Assembly: GCA_034436375.1 (NCBI GenBank)
Contig: DAOTVS010000145.1
Coordinates: 1-14,535 of the forward strand
From: DAOTVS01 sp034436375
Lineage (GTDB): Bacteria > Chloroflexota > Anaerolineae > SpSt-313
Length of the DNA: 14,535 nt
Direction of reading: 5' to 3'
In this document: positions 1 through 6,501 of the stretch, piece by piece
How the letters are laid out: each line of letters starts with the position of its first letter
How positions within the stretch are numbered: the stretch's first letter is position 1
The notes under the pieces: model-generated
The model's database searches: none
What the model was told of the DNA's origin: nothing
The model's input: the letters and a program-made list of their open reading frames with translations, nothing else
Program-made: the position numbers and the translations under genes

Positions 1-2113
1 GCAAGATAGCGTACCCCCCCTCATCCACGGGGACGACCCAGCGGTAGCAGCCGTTGACGATCTCCGCTTTGTGCCAGGCACCATCAGCGAGGCTGAGCAG
101 GTCGGGCAGGGCGCCGGGCAGGTTGCGCGGCATCTCGATGCGCACGAGGCGCGCCGGCCCGGGGTTGATGAGGAACAGGAGTCTTTCCCCATTACTCAGG
201 CCGCTGCGCCACTGGACGTTTTCGCCCACATCCAGAGCCTGCACCACAATCGCCGGCTCAGCCCCGGCATGGCGCAGGAGAGCGCGCAGCCAGGATTCAA
301 AGTCATAGTTGCGCTGTTGATAGTAGGGCTGGCCGAAGAACGTGCCCAGGGCAAAGACCTCACCCCGCCCCACCTTGCGGTGAGTGGCCAGGGGCTGCCG
401 GCCCTCCATATAGGCCAGGACGGTAGCGCCCTCGGCGTCGAGCGGGCTGACCCAGGTGCCGGGCTGCAGCGAGTAGGTGCGCCCGTCCACGGCAACGTCG
501 ACCTTGCCCTCGGGCGGCAGGCGCCGGCCCCCGTCGCGGATGCCGAGGGTGCTGGCAAAGGGGCGGTCAGGGCCGGGCTCACGGTAAAAGCCCGGCTGAG
601 AAAAGGCATCAATCTCCGTCTCGCAGATAAGGGTGCCGCCTTCCTCGACAAACTGTTGCAGGCGACGCGCCGCCGCCTCGGGCACGATGAGCGGCCAGGG
701 CAGGATGAGCACCTTGATGCCCTGCAGGCGATCCAGATGGGTCGTGGAGACGACGCGGTAGGGCACGCTCAGGCGCTCCAGGGCCAGCAGGTAGCCGGCC
801 AGCGCCTCGCCGGCCAGGGCGGCAGTGCCATCCTGGGCCCAGGCGAGGTGATAGTTGTCGGGGATGAAGAGCGCCCCCACAGCCGGCTCATCCGGCTGGT
901 AGGCATCGAGCAGGTCGTTATGGCGCTGGAGCAGGTCGCCCGTCTTCTTCAGGGCGGCGATGCGCTCCTCGGCCAGGCCGTCGTGCCCCGTCAGGCCAAA
1001 GCCTGAGGATTCGCGGCCAAAGAGCTCGTCACGCCAGCACCAAAAGATGACGCCCTTGGCGCCGCGCGCATAGCCGTTCCACACCCAGCGCTGCTGCGGC
1101 TGTGCGGCCACCGAGGGGAAGACGGTAAAGCCGCCCCGCGCCGAGCCGCCCTGCAGCTCGCTGACCCACATGGTCTTGCCCGGCCCGGCCGCCGAGCGGA
1201 TCGATTCCACGCGCACACCAAAGCCGGCATCGCCGAGTGCCCTGTCCTTGGGCTGCCAAAAGGGAAAATGCGAGCAGCCGAAACCGTCGAGCTCGTCGGC
1301 CAGCTCCCAGTCATTGCCGCGCGAGAGGGCCTGCTCGTAATCCAGGCCCCAGGAGAGGGTGGCCGGCGTGGCGCAGTGGGCCGAGATCAGGTGTTTGGGG
1401 TCCTCTGCGTGCAACGCCTGATAGCGGAAGTGGGCATGCTCCCTGGCGCGCCAGGTGAGGAAACGGGTAAAGTCGATCATCTCGCTGTAGACGCGCCCGG
1501 GCACCTTGCCTGGGAAGACGTCATCCCACGAGCAGTAGCGGCGCTGCCAGGCCGCGTTCAACCCCTCCAGGCCGCCATAGCGCTTGTCGAGCCAGCGGCG
1601 GAAGGCGGCCAGGGTGTGCTCGCAGTAGCAGACGTGGCCGTCGGCATTCACGGCCCAGCGCGTCTCGTTCCAGCAATCCCAACCGATGAGATTGGCCGCG
1701 CCGGCGTAACGGGCGCCGATGGTGTGCAAGAACTGGGCCATGCGCTCGCGCACGGCAGGGTTGTCGGTGCAGCCGCCGGGGGTAAGGCCCTGATTCATCT
1801 CGCGGCGCAGGGTCGAGATGACCTTGTGCCCCATGTGATCGACCATCTCCGAGCCGGGGACCACCCGGTGGATCCAGAAGGGGTGGATCTCGGCGATGGT
1901 GGAAAGGATCACGCCCAGGCCGCGCTTATCCGCCTCGGCAACCAGCTCATCATAATCTTCAAAGCGGTAGACGCCCGGTTCGGGCTCGATCCAGCCCCAC
2001 ACGGCCCAGAATTGGACGGCCGAGAGCCCCGCATCGCGCATGCGGCTGAGGTCATCTTGCCAGTAGCGGCGGTGGGGGAAGGGCGGACGGTAGTATTGGG
2101 TAGCGATGAACAC
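1..2113 (-). CDS. Family 42-type beta-galactosidase (partial, C-terminus cut by window edge)
   Basis: A cytoplasmic glycoside hydrolase predicted to release terminal beta-galactosyl (or related) residues from oligosaccharides. A single open frame of 704 codons runs to the left edge. The start is a GTG, chosen because AAGGAG sits 5 nt upstream; no signal peptide is seen. Residues about 1-380 form a TIM barrel of the GH-A clan. The general acid/base is probably E150 in GWDCWNET and the nucleophile E319 in MWVSELQGG, both at the expected spacing. Residues about 395-600 look like the glutaminase-like beta-galactosidase trimerization domain (VLILPWPLIVPEAAA, then FVEEGGTLICE), followed by the start of a C-terminal beta domain. 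Most GH42 enzymes are about 650-700 residues, so little is missing. The family is recognised from memory; exact substrate cannot be told. It lies downstream of the purine phosphorylase gene on the same strand, separated by 260 bp that contain a strong palindrome. Confidence 0.88.
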   Translation of the reverse strand, partial: MFIATQYYRPPFPHRRYWQDDLSRMRDAGLSAVQFWAVWGWIEPEPGVYRFEDYDELVAEADKRGLGVILSTIAEIHPFWIHRVVPGSEMVDHMGHKVISTLRREMNQGLTPGGCTDNPAVRERMAQFLHTIGARYAGAANLIGWDCWNETRWAVNADGHVCYCEHTLAAFRRWLDKRYGGLEGLNAAWQRRYCSWDDVFPGKVPGRVYSEMIDFTRFLTWRAREHAHFRYQALHAEDPKHLISAHCATPATLSWGLDYEQALSRGNDWELADELDGFGCSHFPFWQPKDRALGDAGFGVRVESIRSAAGPGKTMWVSELQGGSARGGFTVFPSVAAQPQQRWVWNGYARGAKGVIFWCWRDELFGRESSGFGLTGHDGLAEERIAALKKTGDLLQRHNDLLDAYQPDEPAVGALFIPDNYHLAWAQDGTAALAGEALAGYLLALERLSVPYRVVSTTHLDRLQGIKVLILPWPLIVPEAAARRLQQFVEEGGTLICETEIDAFSQPGFYREPGPDRPFASTLGIRDGGRRLPPEGKVDVAVDGRTYSLQPGTWVSPLDAEGATVLAYMEGRQPLATHRKVGRGEVFALGTFFGQPYYQQRNYDFESWLRALLRHAGAEPAIVVQALDVGENVQWRSGLSNGERLLFLINPGPARLVRIEMPRNLPGALPDLLSLADGAWHKAEIVNGCYRWVVPVDEGGYAIL

Positions 2114-2118
2114 GGTAG

Positions 2119-2125
2119 CTCCTTG
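2119..2125 (-). promoter_or_regulatory. Ribosome binding site deciding the GTG start of the GH42 gene
   Basis: CAAGGAG followed by 5 nt and GTG. An ATG just upstream is in another frame, so this site supports the non-ATG start. Confidence 0.6.
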
Positions 2126-2195
2126 TCATAGGCGCCCAGATTGCCATAGAGAGCGCAGCCGGGTTTTACGCTGCGCATGCCCCCGGCACGGACTC

Positions 2196-2264
2196 CTCAG
2201 GGGGAGCCTGTTTAGGGGGAGCCTGTTTGCAAGATCATGATCTTGCAAACAGGCTCCCCCTGAG
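2196..2264. repeat. 48-bp perfect palindrome with an extra upstream arm
   Basis: Positions 2214-2261 are a perfect palindrome with no spacer: 24-nt arms meeting at GATCATGATC. A third copy of the arm (AGGGGGAGCCTGTTT, 2199-2213) is repeated directly at 2214-2228. The outer copy, extended to 2196-2213, can pair over 18 bp with 2247-2264. Two mutually exclusive hairpins are therefore possible. The element lies between the PNP stop (2374) and the GH42 start (2113), both on the minus strand. It could act as a transcription barrier or terminator between them, but no T-tract follows it on the minus strand. The rest of 2114-2373 shows no gene. Confidence 0.9.
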
Positions 2265-2373
2265 ACTGAGGCCGGTCAGAAGCGAAGCATATCGCCCGGC
2301 AGCGTGCCCAGGCCATTGGCTGGAACGATATCATGACCAGCGCAGGCAGACCATGGCAGATCGGGCAGCAAAC

Positions 2374-3213
2374 TCACATTTGCGAGAGGACCCCATCGAT
2401 GAGATCACGCATGCGGGGGCCGATGACCTGCCCGGCAGCGATGACCTCCTCGTGAGAGACCTCGCCTTCGTCGCCAGTCAGGTGGGCGACGTTAGTAATG
2501 CCGGAGAGGCCAAGCACGCGCAAGCCCAGGTGGCGGGCGGCGACGACTTCGGGCACGGTCGACATACCGACGGCATCGGCGCCCATAAGCCGGAGCAGGC
2601 GCACCTCGGCTGGCGTTTCGTAGGTGGGGCCAGCGACCATGATGTAAATGCCCTCGCGCAGGGTGATGCCCCGCTCGCGCGCCGCATTCCGGGCCAGGTC
2701 GGCCAGGGCGGGATCATAGGCACGGGTCATATCGGGGAAGCGGGGGCCCATCAGCGGATCATTGGGGCCGCGCAGGGGCGAGTGCCCGGCCATGCCCGGC
2801 AGGTTGATGTGATCGGTGATGAGCATCACCTCGCCCACATGAAAGGTCGGGTTGAGGCCGCCCGACGCATTGGTGACAATCAGCGTCTTTACCCCGAGGG
2901 CCTTGAGCACACGCACCGGCAGGGCCAGTTCGACCATGGAGTAGCCCTCGTAAAAGTGGGTGCGGCCATTGAGAATCGCCACGGTATGGCCGGCCCAGCG
3001 GCCCACGATCAGCTCGCCGCGGTGCCCCTGCACAGTCGACAGCGGCCAGTAGGGGAGGCTCGAGTACGGGACGGCGGTGGCCTGGTCGAGATGCTCCGCT
3101 ACGGCGCCCAAGCCCGAGCCGGTGATAATGCCGATATCAGGTCGCGCACCCACGTGGGTGCGGACGAAGGCGGCAATGGATTCATAGACAGACTGCGAAG
3201 GCTGCAGGTCCAT
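2374..3213 (-). CDS. punA: Purine nucleoside phosphorylase (trimeric, PNP family)
   Basis: Phosphorolysis of purine nucleosides (mainly inosine and guanosine) to the free base and ribose-1-phosphate, in cytoplasmic purine salvage. The 279 residues match the roughly 270-290 of trimeric PNPs. The phosphate site is visible as TGSGLG (S33) and GRTHFYEG (R84, H86); VTNASGGLNP lies at 114-122. The purine site shows GPTYETPAE (E199), GMSTVPEVVAARH (M217) and SGITNVA (N241), which in mammalian PNP correspond to E201, M219 and N243. The ATG at 3213 is chosen over an in-frame TTG at 3246: it places the N-terminus as in homologues and has AGGGAG about 11 nt upstream, a somewhat long spacing. The gene lies 175 bp after xerC on the same strand. 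An intact enzyme is expected. Hexameric PNP or MTA phosphorylase (same superfamily) is less likely because of the N at 241. Confidence 0.93.
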   Translation of the reverse strand: MDLQPSQSVYESIAAFVRTHVGARPDIGIITGSGLGAVAEHLDQATAVPYSSLPYWPLSTVQGHRGELIVGRWAGHTVAILNGRTHFYEGYSMVELALPVRVLKALGVKTLIVTNASGGLNPTFHVGEVMLITDHINLPGMAGHSPLRGPNDPLMGPRFPDMTRAYDPALADLARNAARERGITLREGIYIMVAGPTYETPAEVRLLRLMGADAVGMSTVPEVVAARHLGLRVLGLSGITNVAHLTGDEGEVSHEEVIAAGQVIGPRMRDLIDGVLSQM

Positions 3214-3247
3214 AGTTGAGATAGCTCCCTGGCGCGTAATGCGCAAA

Positions 3248-3359
3248 ACGTAATGCGTAAGGTCGCCACGCCGGAAAGCCCGCTGCCTTCGGTAAGGCTC
3301 GCCGAGCGAGCGCTACGTCAAGCCTCAGAGCTACCACATAGCGACCTTACGTATTACGG
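3248..3359. repeat. Inverted repeat flanking the xerC-PNP spacer
   Basis: The 19-nt arm at 3248-3266 (ACGTAATGCGTAAGGTCGC) pairs with 3341-3359 at 17 of 19 positions, around a 74-nt centre. The centre contains a small GCCTT/AAGGC hairpin and GCTCG/CGAGC. A further outer match, AAAACGTAAT at 3245-3254 and ATTACGTTTT at 3381-3390, extends the symmetry. It may be a degenerate dispersed element or a structured 3' end of the xerC transcript; no coding region is seen between the genes. Confidence 0.65.
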
Positions 3360-3386
3360 ATTACGGATTACGGATTACGGATTACG
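3353..3386. repeat. ATTACGG heptamer tandem repeat
   Basis: Four full copies of ATTACGG and a fifth lacking the last base lie directly against the 3' end of the xerC gene (stop codon at 3389-3391). A simple-sequence array of this kind is prone to copy-number change. Related GTAATGCG words occur at the other end of the spacer (3237-3257). Confidence 0.9.
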
Positions 3387-3388
3387 TT

Positions 3389-4303
3389 TTACTCTTTCGC
3401 ACGCGGGTGCGCATCGTCGTAGGCTGAGCGCAGGCGATCGCTTGAGACCTGGGTATAGACCTGGGTGGTCGAGATATTGGCGTGGCCCAAGAGTTCCTGC
3501 ACATTGCGCAGGTCCGCCCCGCCGTTCAAGAGATGGGTAGCAAAGGAGTGCCGCAGAGTGTGGGGCGTGACCGGCGTCTTGATGCCAAGCTCCTCCACGT
3601 AGCGGCGGATAATGAGCCAGAGGCCCTGCCGGGTCAGCCGGTTGCCCCGGTGATTGAGGAAGAGGGCTTTCTGCTCGGGCTTTTTGAGCAACTGCACACG
3701 GGCCCGCTCCAGATATTCCTCTACGGCATGGATGGCGCGGTCATAGATTGGGATGACCCGCTCCTTGTTGCCCTTACCGATACAGCGCACTGTGCCTGAG
3801 GCAGGGTCCACGTCGCCCACATCCAGGTTGACGACCTCGCTTACGCGCATGCCTGTCGCATAGAGCAGCTCAAGGATGGCGCGGTCGCGGCGACCCCGGG
3901 AGCTATCGAGCGCCGCTGGAGCGGCGAGAAGTTGGTCAACCTCCTCCTTGGAGATGGCCTTCGGCAAGTACTTGCGAACCTTGGGCGAGTCGAGAGTAGC
4001 GGAAGGATCTTCGCTAATCACCCGTTCGGTCAGGAGGAAATGGAAGAACGATTTGACCGCGGCGACTTTGCGAGCCACGGTAGCCGACGAATACTCACGC
4101 TCCCCTTTCAAGAAGAGGATGAAGGCGATCAAGTCTTGCTTCGTGACATCGGGCCAGGAGGCGACCGCCGACTTTTGAGAGGTTTGCTCCCTGAGAAATC
4201 GCTCGAACTGTTGCAGGTCGTTGCGATAGGCGATCAGGGTGTTGACCGAGTAGCCCTTTTCGACTTCTAACGATTTCAAGAAGCTCCCGATCTGCTGTTC
4301 CAT
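3389..4303 (-). CDS. xerC: Tyrosine recombinase, XerC/XerD type
   Basis: Site-specific recombinase that, in the Xer family, resolves chromosome dimers at dif with FtsK. The 304 residues match the usual 295-305. The N-terminal SAM-like DNA-binding domain covers about 1-90 (FLKSLEVEKGYSVNTLIAYR). The catalytic domain has all six expected residues: R153 (ATGMRVSEV), K177 (GKGNKE), H248 and R251 (HTLRHSFATHLL), H274 (LLGHANISTTQ) and the nucleophile Y283 (VYTQV). The C-terminal AHPRA is more XerC-like, while RLRSAY is XerD-like, so the C/D assignment is uncertain. It could be the only Xer protein in this genome. The ATG at 4303 has AAGGGGG 10 nt upstream. A good promoter lies at 4442-4470, giving a leader of about 130 nt. 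Nothing nearby suggests an integron or phage role. Confidence 0.92.
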   Translation of the reverse strand: MEQQIGSFLKSLEVEKGYSVNTLIAYRNDLQQFERFLREQTSQKSAVASWPDVTKQDLIAFILFLKGEREYSSATVARKVAAVKSFFHFLLTERVISEDPSATLDSPKVRKYLPKAISKEEVDQLLAAPAALDSSRGRRDRAILELLYATGMRVSEVVNLDVGDVDPASGTVRCIGKGNKERVIPIYDRAIHAVEEYLERARVQLLKKPEQKALFLNHRGNRLTRQGLWLIIRRYVEELGIKTPVTPHTLRHSFATHLLNGGADLRNVQELLGHANISTTQVYTQVSSDRLRSAYDDAHPRAKE

Positions 4304-4313
4304 ACGTTCGCAT

Positions 4314-4351
4314 CCCCCTTGTAGGCTGGCAAAGCCGCCGGTAAGAGCCTA
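4314..4351 (-). promoter_or_regulatory. Ribosome binding site of xerC with adjacent small hairpin
   Basis: AAGGGGG at 4314-4320 is the likely binding site. Immediately upstream, TAGGCT (4346-4351 on the minus strand) can pair with AGCCTA (4322-4327), with an inner GGC/GCC. The stem ends 1-2 nt before the binding site. A regulatory role is only a possibility. Confidence 0.35.
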
Positions 4352-4441
4352 TCCGCCAAGCTGTGGCCTGGCCCCAACAGACACAAATCCTGCGCCAGGG
4401 GGCTTTTCGGGTAGGCGCCGACATGACCGGTTATGGGTTGT

Positions 4442-4470
4442 ATTCTACCACCACTTTGCATAAGGTCCAA
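4442..4470 (-). promoter_or_regulatory. Sigma70-type promoter for xerC
   Basis: TTGGAC (4470-4465), a 17-bp spacer and TAGAAT (4447-4442) match the consensus at 5/6 and 5/6. Transcription would begin near 4435 and yield a leader of about 130 nt. The site lies just downstream of the truncated kinase remnant. Confidence 0.65.
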
Positions 4471-4486
4471 ATCAGTTTCAACATTG

Positions 4487-5021
4487 TTACAATGAGAGCA
4501 CAGGCAGGGCCAGGCGCACCGACTGTTGTTTGAGCAGGGCGCTCCACATCACCGTGAACGCCGATGCCCAATCGGGCTGGGGTGCCATGGGCCGATGCGC
4601 GCCCAGGTAGCCGTAGCGCTCGGCGGTGAGGCCGTGCACGGCCGCCAGGGCCTGCCCCACCTGGCGCAGCATCTGCGCCTCGGCTGCCGACGACAGGTCC
4701 AGCTCCGTCAGCCGACGCCCCGGCAGCCACTCCAGGATCATATAGTCACGGTCGAGCAGGCGGCGCGAGCCATCATAAGCCAACACTTGAGCTACGGGCA
4801 GTCTGCGCGCGCAGCAGGCGGTGAATCTCCGGCTCCTGCGCCATCATGTTACGCTCGTAAAGGAGCAGGCAGGCGCCCTCCGGCGGGGCGATGCGCAGCA
4901 CATACTGCCGCTGCCCGCAAGCAACATAGCAGGACGTGTTGTGCTTGCCCGTGGGAATGCGCCGGAAGACAGGCTGGGCGCCGTCGCTCAGGCCATGGGC
5001 CTCGATCAGCGCCGCCAGCAT
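4487..5021 (-). pseudogene. Remnant of an aminoglycoside-phosphotransferase-fold kinase
   Basis: Two adjacent frames together give the N-terminal lobe of an APH/choline-kinase-like phosphotransferase. Frame one begins at the ATG at 5021 (preceded two codons earlier by a TAA in frame). It reads through GKHNTSCYVACGQRQYVLRI, the nucleotide-binding strand pair, to EIHRLLRAQT, then fails at 4773. The continuing homology, LPVAQVLAYDGSRR and YMILEWLPGRRL, is in the next frame from about 4801, so there is one base too many (or two too few) at about 4800. That frame stops at 4487 after ALLKQQSVRLALPVLSL. The catalytic HGDxxxxN loop and the metal-binding D of the C-lobe are absent. About 175 residues remain of a usual 300 or more. 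With both a frameshift and a missing catalytic half, a working enzyme is very unlikely; a sequencing error could explain only the first defect. The original substrate is unknown. Confidence 0.75.
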
Positions 5022-5079
5022 CTCTTACGCAAAAGGCTCAGCGCTCATCGCGCACCGCTCTTGCCCAGGGCCTGGACCT

Positions 5080-5300
5080 TCAGTCCTCTGCACAAGCACG
5101 CAAGGGAGTTTCCCAACAGTATCGCTTCCAGCCTCGGGCGGCCTGGCTCGAGCACACAGCCGGCTTTCCCAACAGTATCGCCTTCAGCCCCGGCCAGCCT
5201 TGCTCAAACACACAACCGGGTTTACCAACAGTATCGCCTCGAGCCTCGGGCGGCATGCTGAAGCACTCGACGGGGTTCACCGACAGCGTCTCATGCCCAC
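5080..5300. repeat. Degenerate 56-bp tandem repeat array
   Basis: Units begin CCCAACAGTATCGC at 5112, CCCAACAGTATCGC at 5168 and ACCAACAGTATCGC at 5224, and a fragment ACCGACAGCGTC at 5279, with periods of 56, 56 and 55. A poorer half unit precedes 5112 (AGCACGCAAGGGAGTTT). Similarity covers the whole unit rather than a fixed repeat with unique spacers, so this is not a CRISPR array. The period is not a multiple of three, so a repeated peptide would change frame from unit to unit, which argues against coding. The array lies between the amidase stop (5317) and the kinase remnant (5021). No other gene is seen in 5022-5316. Confidence 0.85.
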
Positions 5301-5316
5301 CTTAGCGCTCTCCCCG

Positions 5317-6216
5317 CTAAGGCAAAAACTCCCGCCGAACCTTGGCGACATAGGTGTATTCGGGGTCGACGAACTGGGTGCAGCGGGCCTCCAGCACCTG
5401 ACCCAAAAGCAGCACCGCCTCTGGCTCGGGCAGGCCGTAATCGTCGGCCAGCCAGTAGACCAGCTCCTGCACGGCGATGCGAAAGGCGTCCTCGGCGGGG
5501 CGGGCGCAGCCGACGGTGATCAGATACTCCCTCGTCTCGATGCGCGGCCAGGTCATGCGCGGCGGGCGCGGGCCCAGCGAGGCGATGGTGAGCATCACCT
5601 CGCCGCGGGTCTCGATGCCGCCGCCGCAGCAGATTTCACCGTCGCCCTGCCGGGCATGCACATCGCCCACGTGCAACAGGGCCCCGGGCACATAGACGGG
5701 CAGGTAGACGGTCGCGCCGGGGGCGACCTCCTGCACATCCAGGTTTCCGCCGTGCCGGCCCGGGCGGGTGTTGGCCAACACCTCGGCTTCCGGGGCGGTG
5801 GCGATCACACCGATCATGGGCTGCACAGGCAGGCGCAGCGACGGCGACCAGTGGATGTAGCCCTCCTTGATCTCCACCGTGCGCGTAACCACCCCCCATT
5901 CCCGCTGCCGGATCCAGTCGGGAAAGGGGTTTTGGCCCGGGGCGAAACCGGTGTAGCCCAGCGTATCCACATCGACCCGCTCGATGCGCACGCCCAACAC
6001 ATCGCCCGGTTGGGCGCCTGCAATGTAGAGGGGGCCGCTGGCCGGGTTGTGGGCCAGGCTGCGCTCAGGCGACCAGGCATCCTGTACGCTCTGCAACCAG
6101 CTCCCCGTGCAGAGCTCCGTTTCGACCAGCACCGTCTCGCCCACCTCGACAGTAAGGGCGGGCGGATTGTAGCGGCCCACATAATCATAGGTTGTCGCGC
6201 GCGACACTCGTTTCAT
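5317..6216 (-). CDS. Acetamidase/formamidase family amidohydrolase
   Basis: Predicted to hydrolyse a short-chain amide (formamide, acetamide or similar) to the acid and ammonia in the cytoplasm. The 299 residues agree with the shorter members of the FmdA/AmdA family. Family landmarks are HNPASGPLYIAGAQPGD (from H56), GGNLDVQEV (156-164), the strand YLPVYVPGALLHVGDVHARQ and the acidic QGDGEI motif with H187 and E194, which lie at the likely metal/active site. The ATG at 6216 is preferred to an upstream in-frame start at 6315 because GAGGGAG lies 8 nt before it and the upstream 33 residues do not look like protein of this family. It is transcribed divergently from the propeller-hydrolase gene. 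No amide transporter (FmdD, UrtA-type) is next to it, so nitrogen use is inferred only from the family. Confidence 0.9.
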   Translation of the reverse strand: MKRVSRATTYDYVGRYNPPALTVEVGETVLVETELCTGSWLQSVQDAWSPERSLAHNPASGPLYIAGAQPGDVLGVRIERVDVDTLGYTGFAPGQNPFPDWIRQREWGVVTRTVEIKEGYIHWSPSLRLPVQPMIGVIATAPEAEVLANTRPGRHGGNLDVQEVAPGATVYLPVYVPGALLHVGDVHARQGDGEICCGGGIETRGEVMLTIASLGPRPPRMTWPRIETREYLITVGCARPAEDAFRIAVQELVYWLADDYGLPEPEAVLLLGQVLEARCTQFVDPEYTYVAKVRREFLP

Positions 6217-6371
6217 TGGCTGAGCTCCCTCATGCCTGGCAGGCAAGCTCTGGTTAGCGCCGGGCACTCCGCTCCGCCGCCACCCGGCCTCAACCGGAGG
6301 ATTTTCAGGGTACAAACCCGACCGATGCGAAGCCCGGCACCCGGGGCATCACCCTGACCGGCAACACCGCC

Positions 6372-6401
6372 ATTATACCATCATTATTGCCAAGTATCCA
6401 A
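6372..6401 (-). promoter_or_regulatory. Possible promoter for the amidase gene
   Basis: A consensus TATAAT (6377-6372) is preceded after 18 bp by TTGGAT (6401-6396). Transcription would start near 6365, leaving a leader of about 150 nt. The -35 match is moderate. It is divergent from and about 20 bp away from the plus-strand promoter at 6422. Confidence 0.5.
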
Positions 6402-6421
6402 TCATACAGCAAGACCATAAA

Positions 6422-6450
6422 TTGACAGGTGTCGCTGCTGATGCTATTAT
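6422..6450 (+). promoter_or_regulatory. Strong promoter for the propeller-hydrolase/adaptor operon
   Basis: A perfect TTGACA (6422-6427), a 17-bp spacer and TATTAT (6445-6450, 5/6) predict a start near 6457, about 45 nt before the chosen ATG. Confidence 0.75.
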
Positions 6451-6457
6451 GGTCGAG

Positions 6458-6482
6458 CCTGCCAGATGACTTATCTGGCAGG
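6458..6482 (+). promoter_or_regulatory. 10-bp inverted repeat at the predicted transcription start
   Basis: CCTGCCAGAT and ATCTGGCAGG are perfectly complementary around a 5-nt GACTT loop. The repeat begins within one or two bases of the predicted start of the 6422 promoter. It could be a repressor operator at +1 to +25, or a stem-loop capping the 5' end of the mRNA. It also contains the ATG at 6466, which argues against that codon as the start of the downstream gene. Confidence 0.6.
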
Positions 6483-6501
6483 TCTAGAACAGGAAAAGCG
6501 C

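Noticed and set aside
71..2131. Long plus-strand open frames (about 311 and 287 codons) opposite the GH42 gene
   Set aside because: The minus frame is continuous and has recognisable catalytic motifs; the plus frames have low-complexity A/G/Q/H-rich composition typical of antisense shadows in GC-rich DNA.
2227..3219. Plus-strand open frame of 330 codons opposite PNP
   Set aside because: PNP motifs are clear on the minus strand, and the plus frame starts in the palindrome without a ribosome binding site.
3389..4303. Integron or phage integrase
   Set aside because: Length and C-terminal motifs are those of Xer proteins, the integron-specific insert is missing, and no attachment site, cassette or phage gene is nearby.
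5112..5290. CRISPR-like array
   Set aside because: Units are similar throughout with no unique spacers and no cas genes nearby.
4936..6357. Plus-strand open frame of 473 codons across the repeat array and the amidase gene
   Set aside because: It crosses a noncoding repeat array and then runs opposite a well-matched amidase; no family resemblance in the translation.
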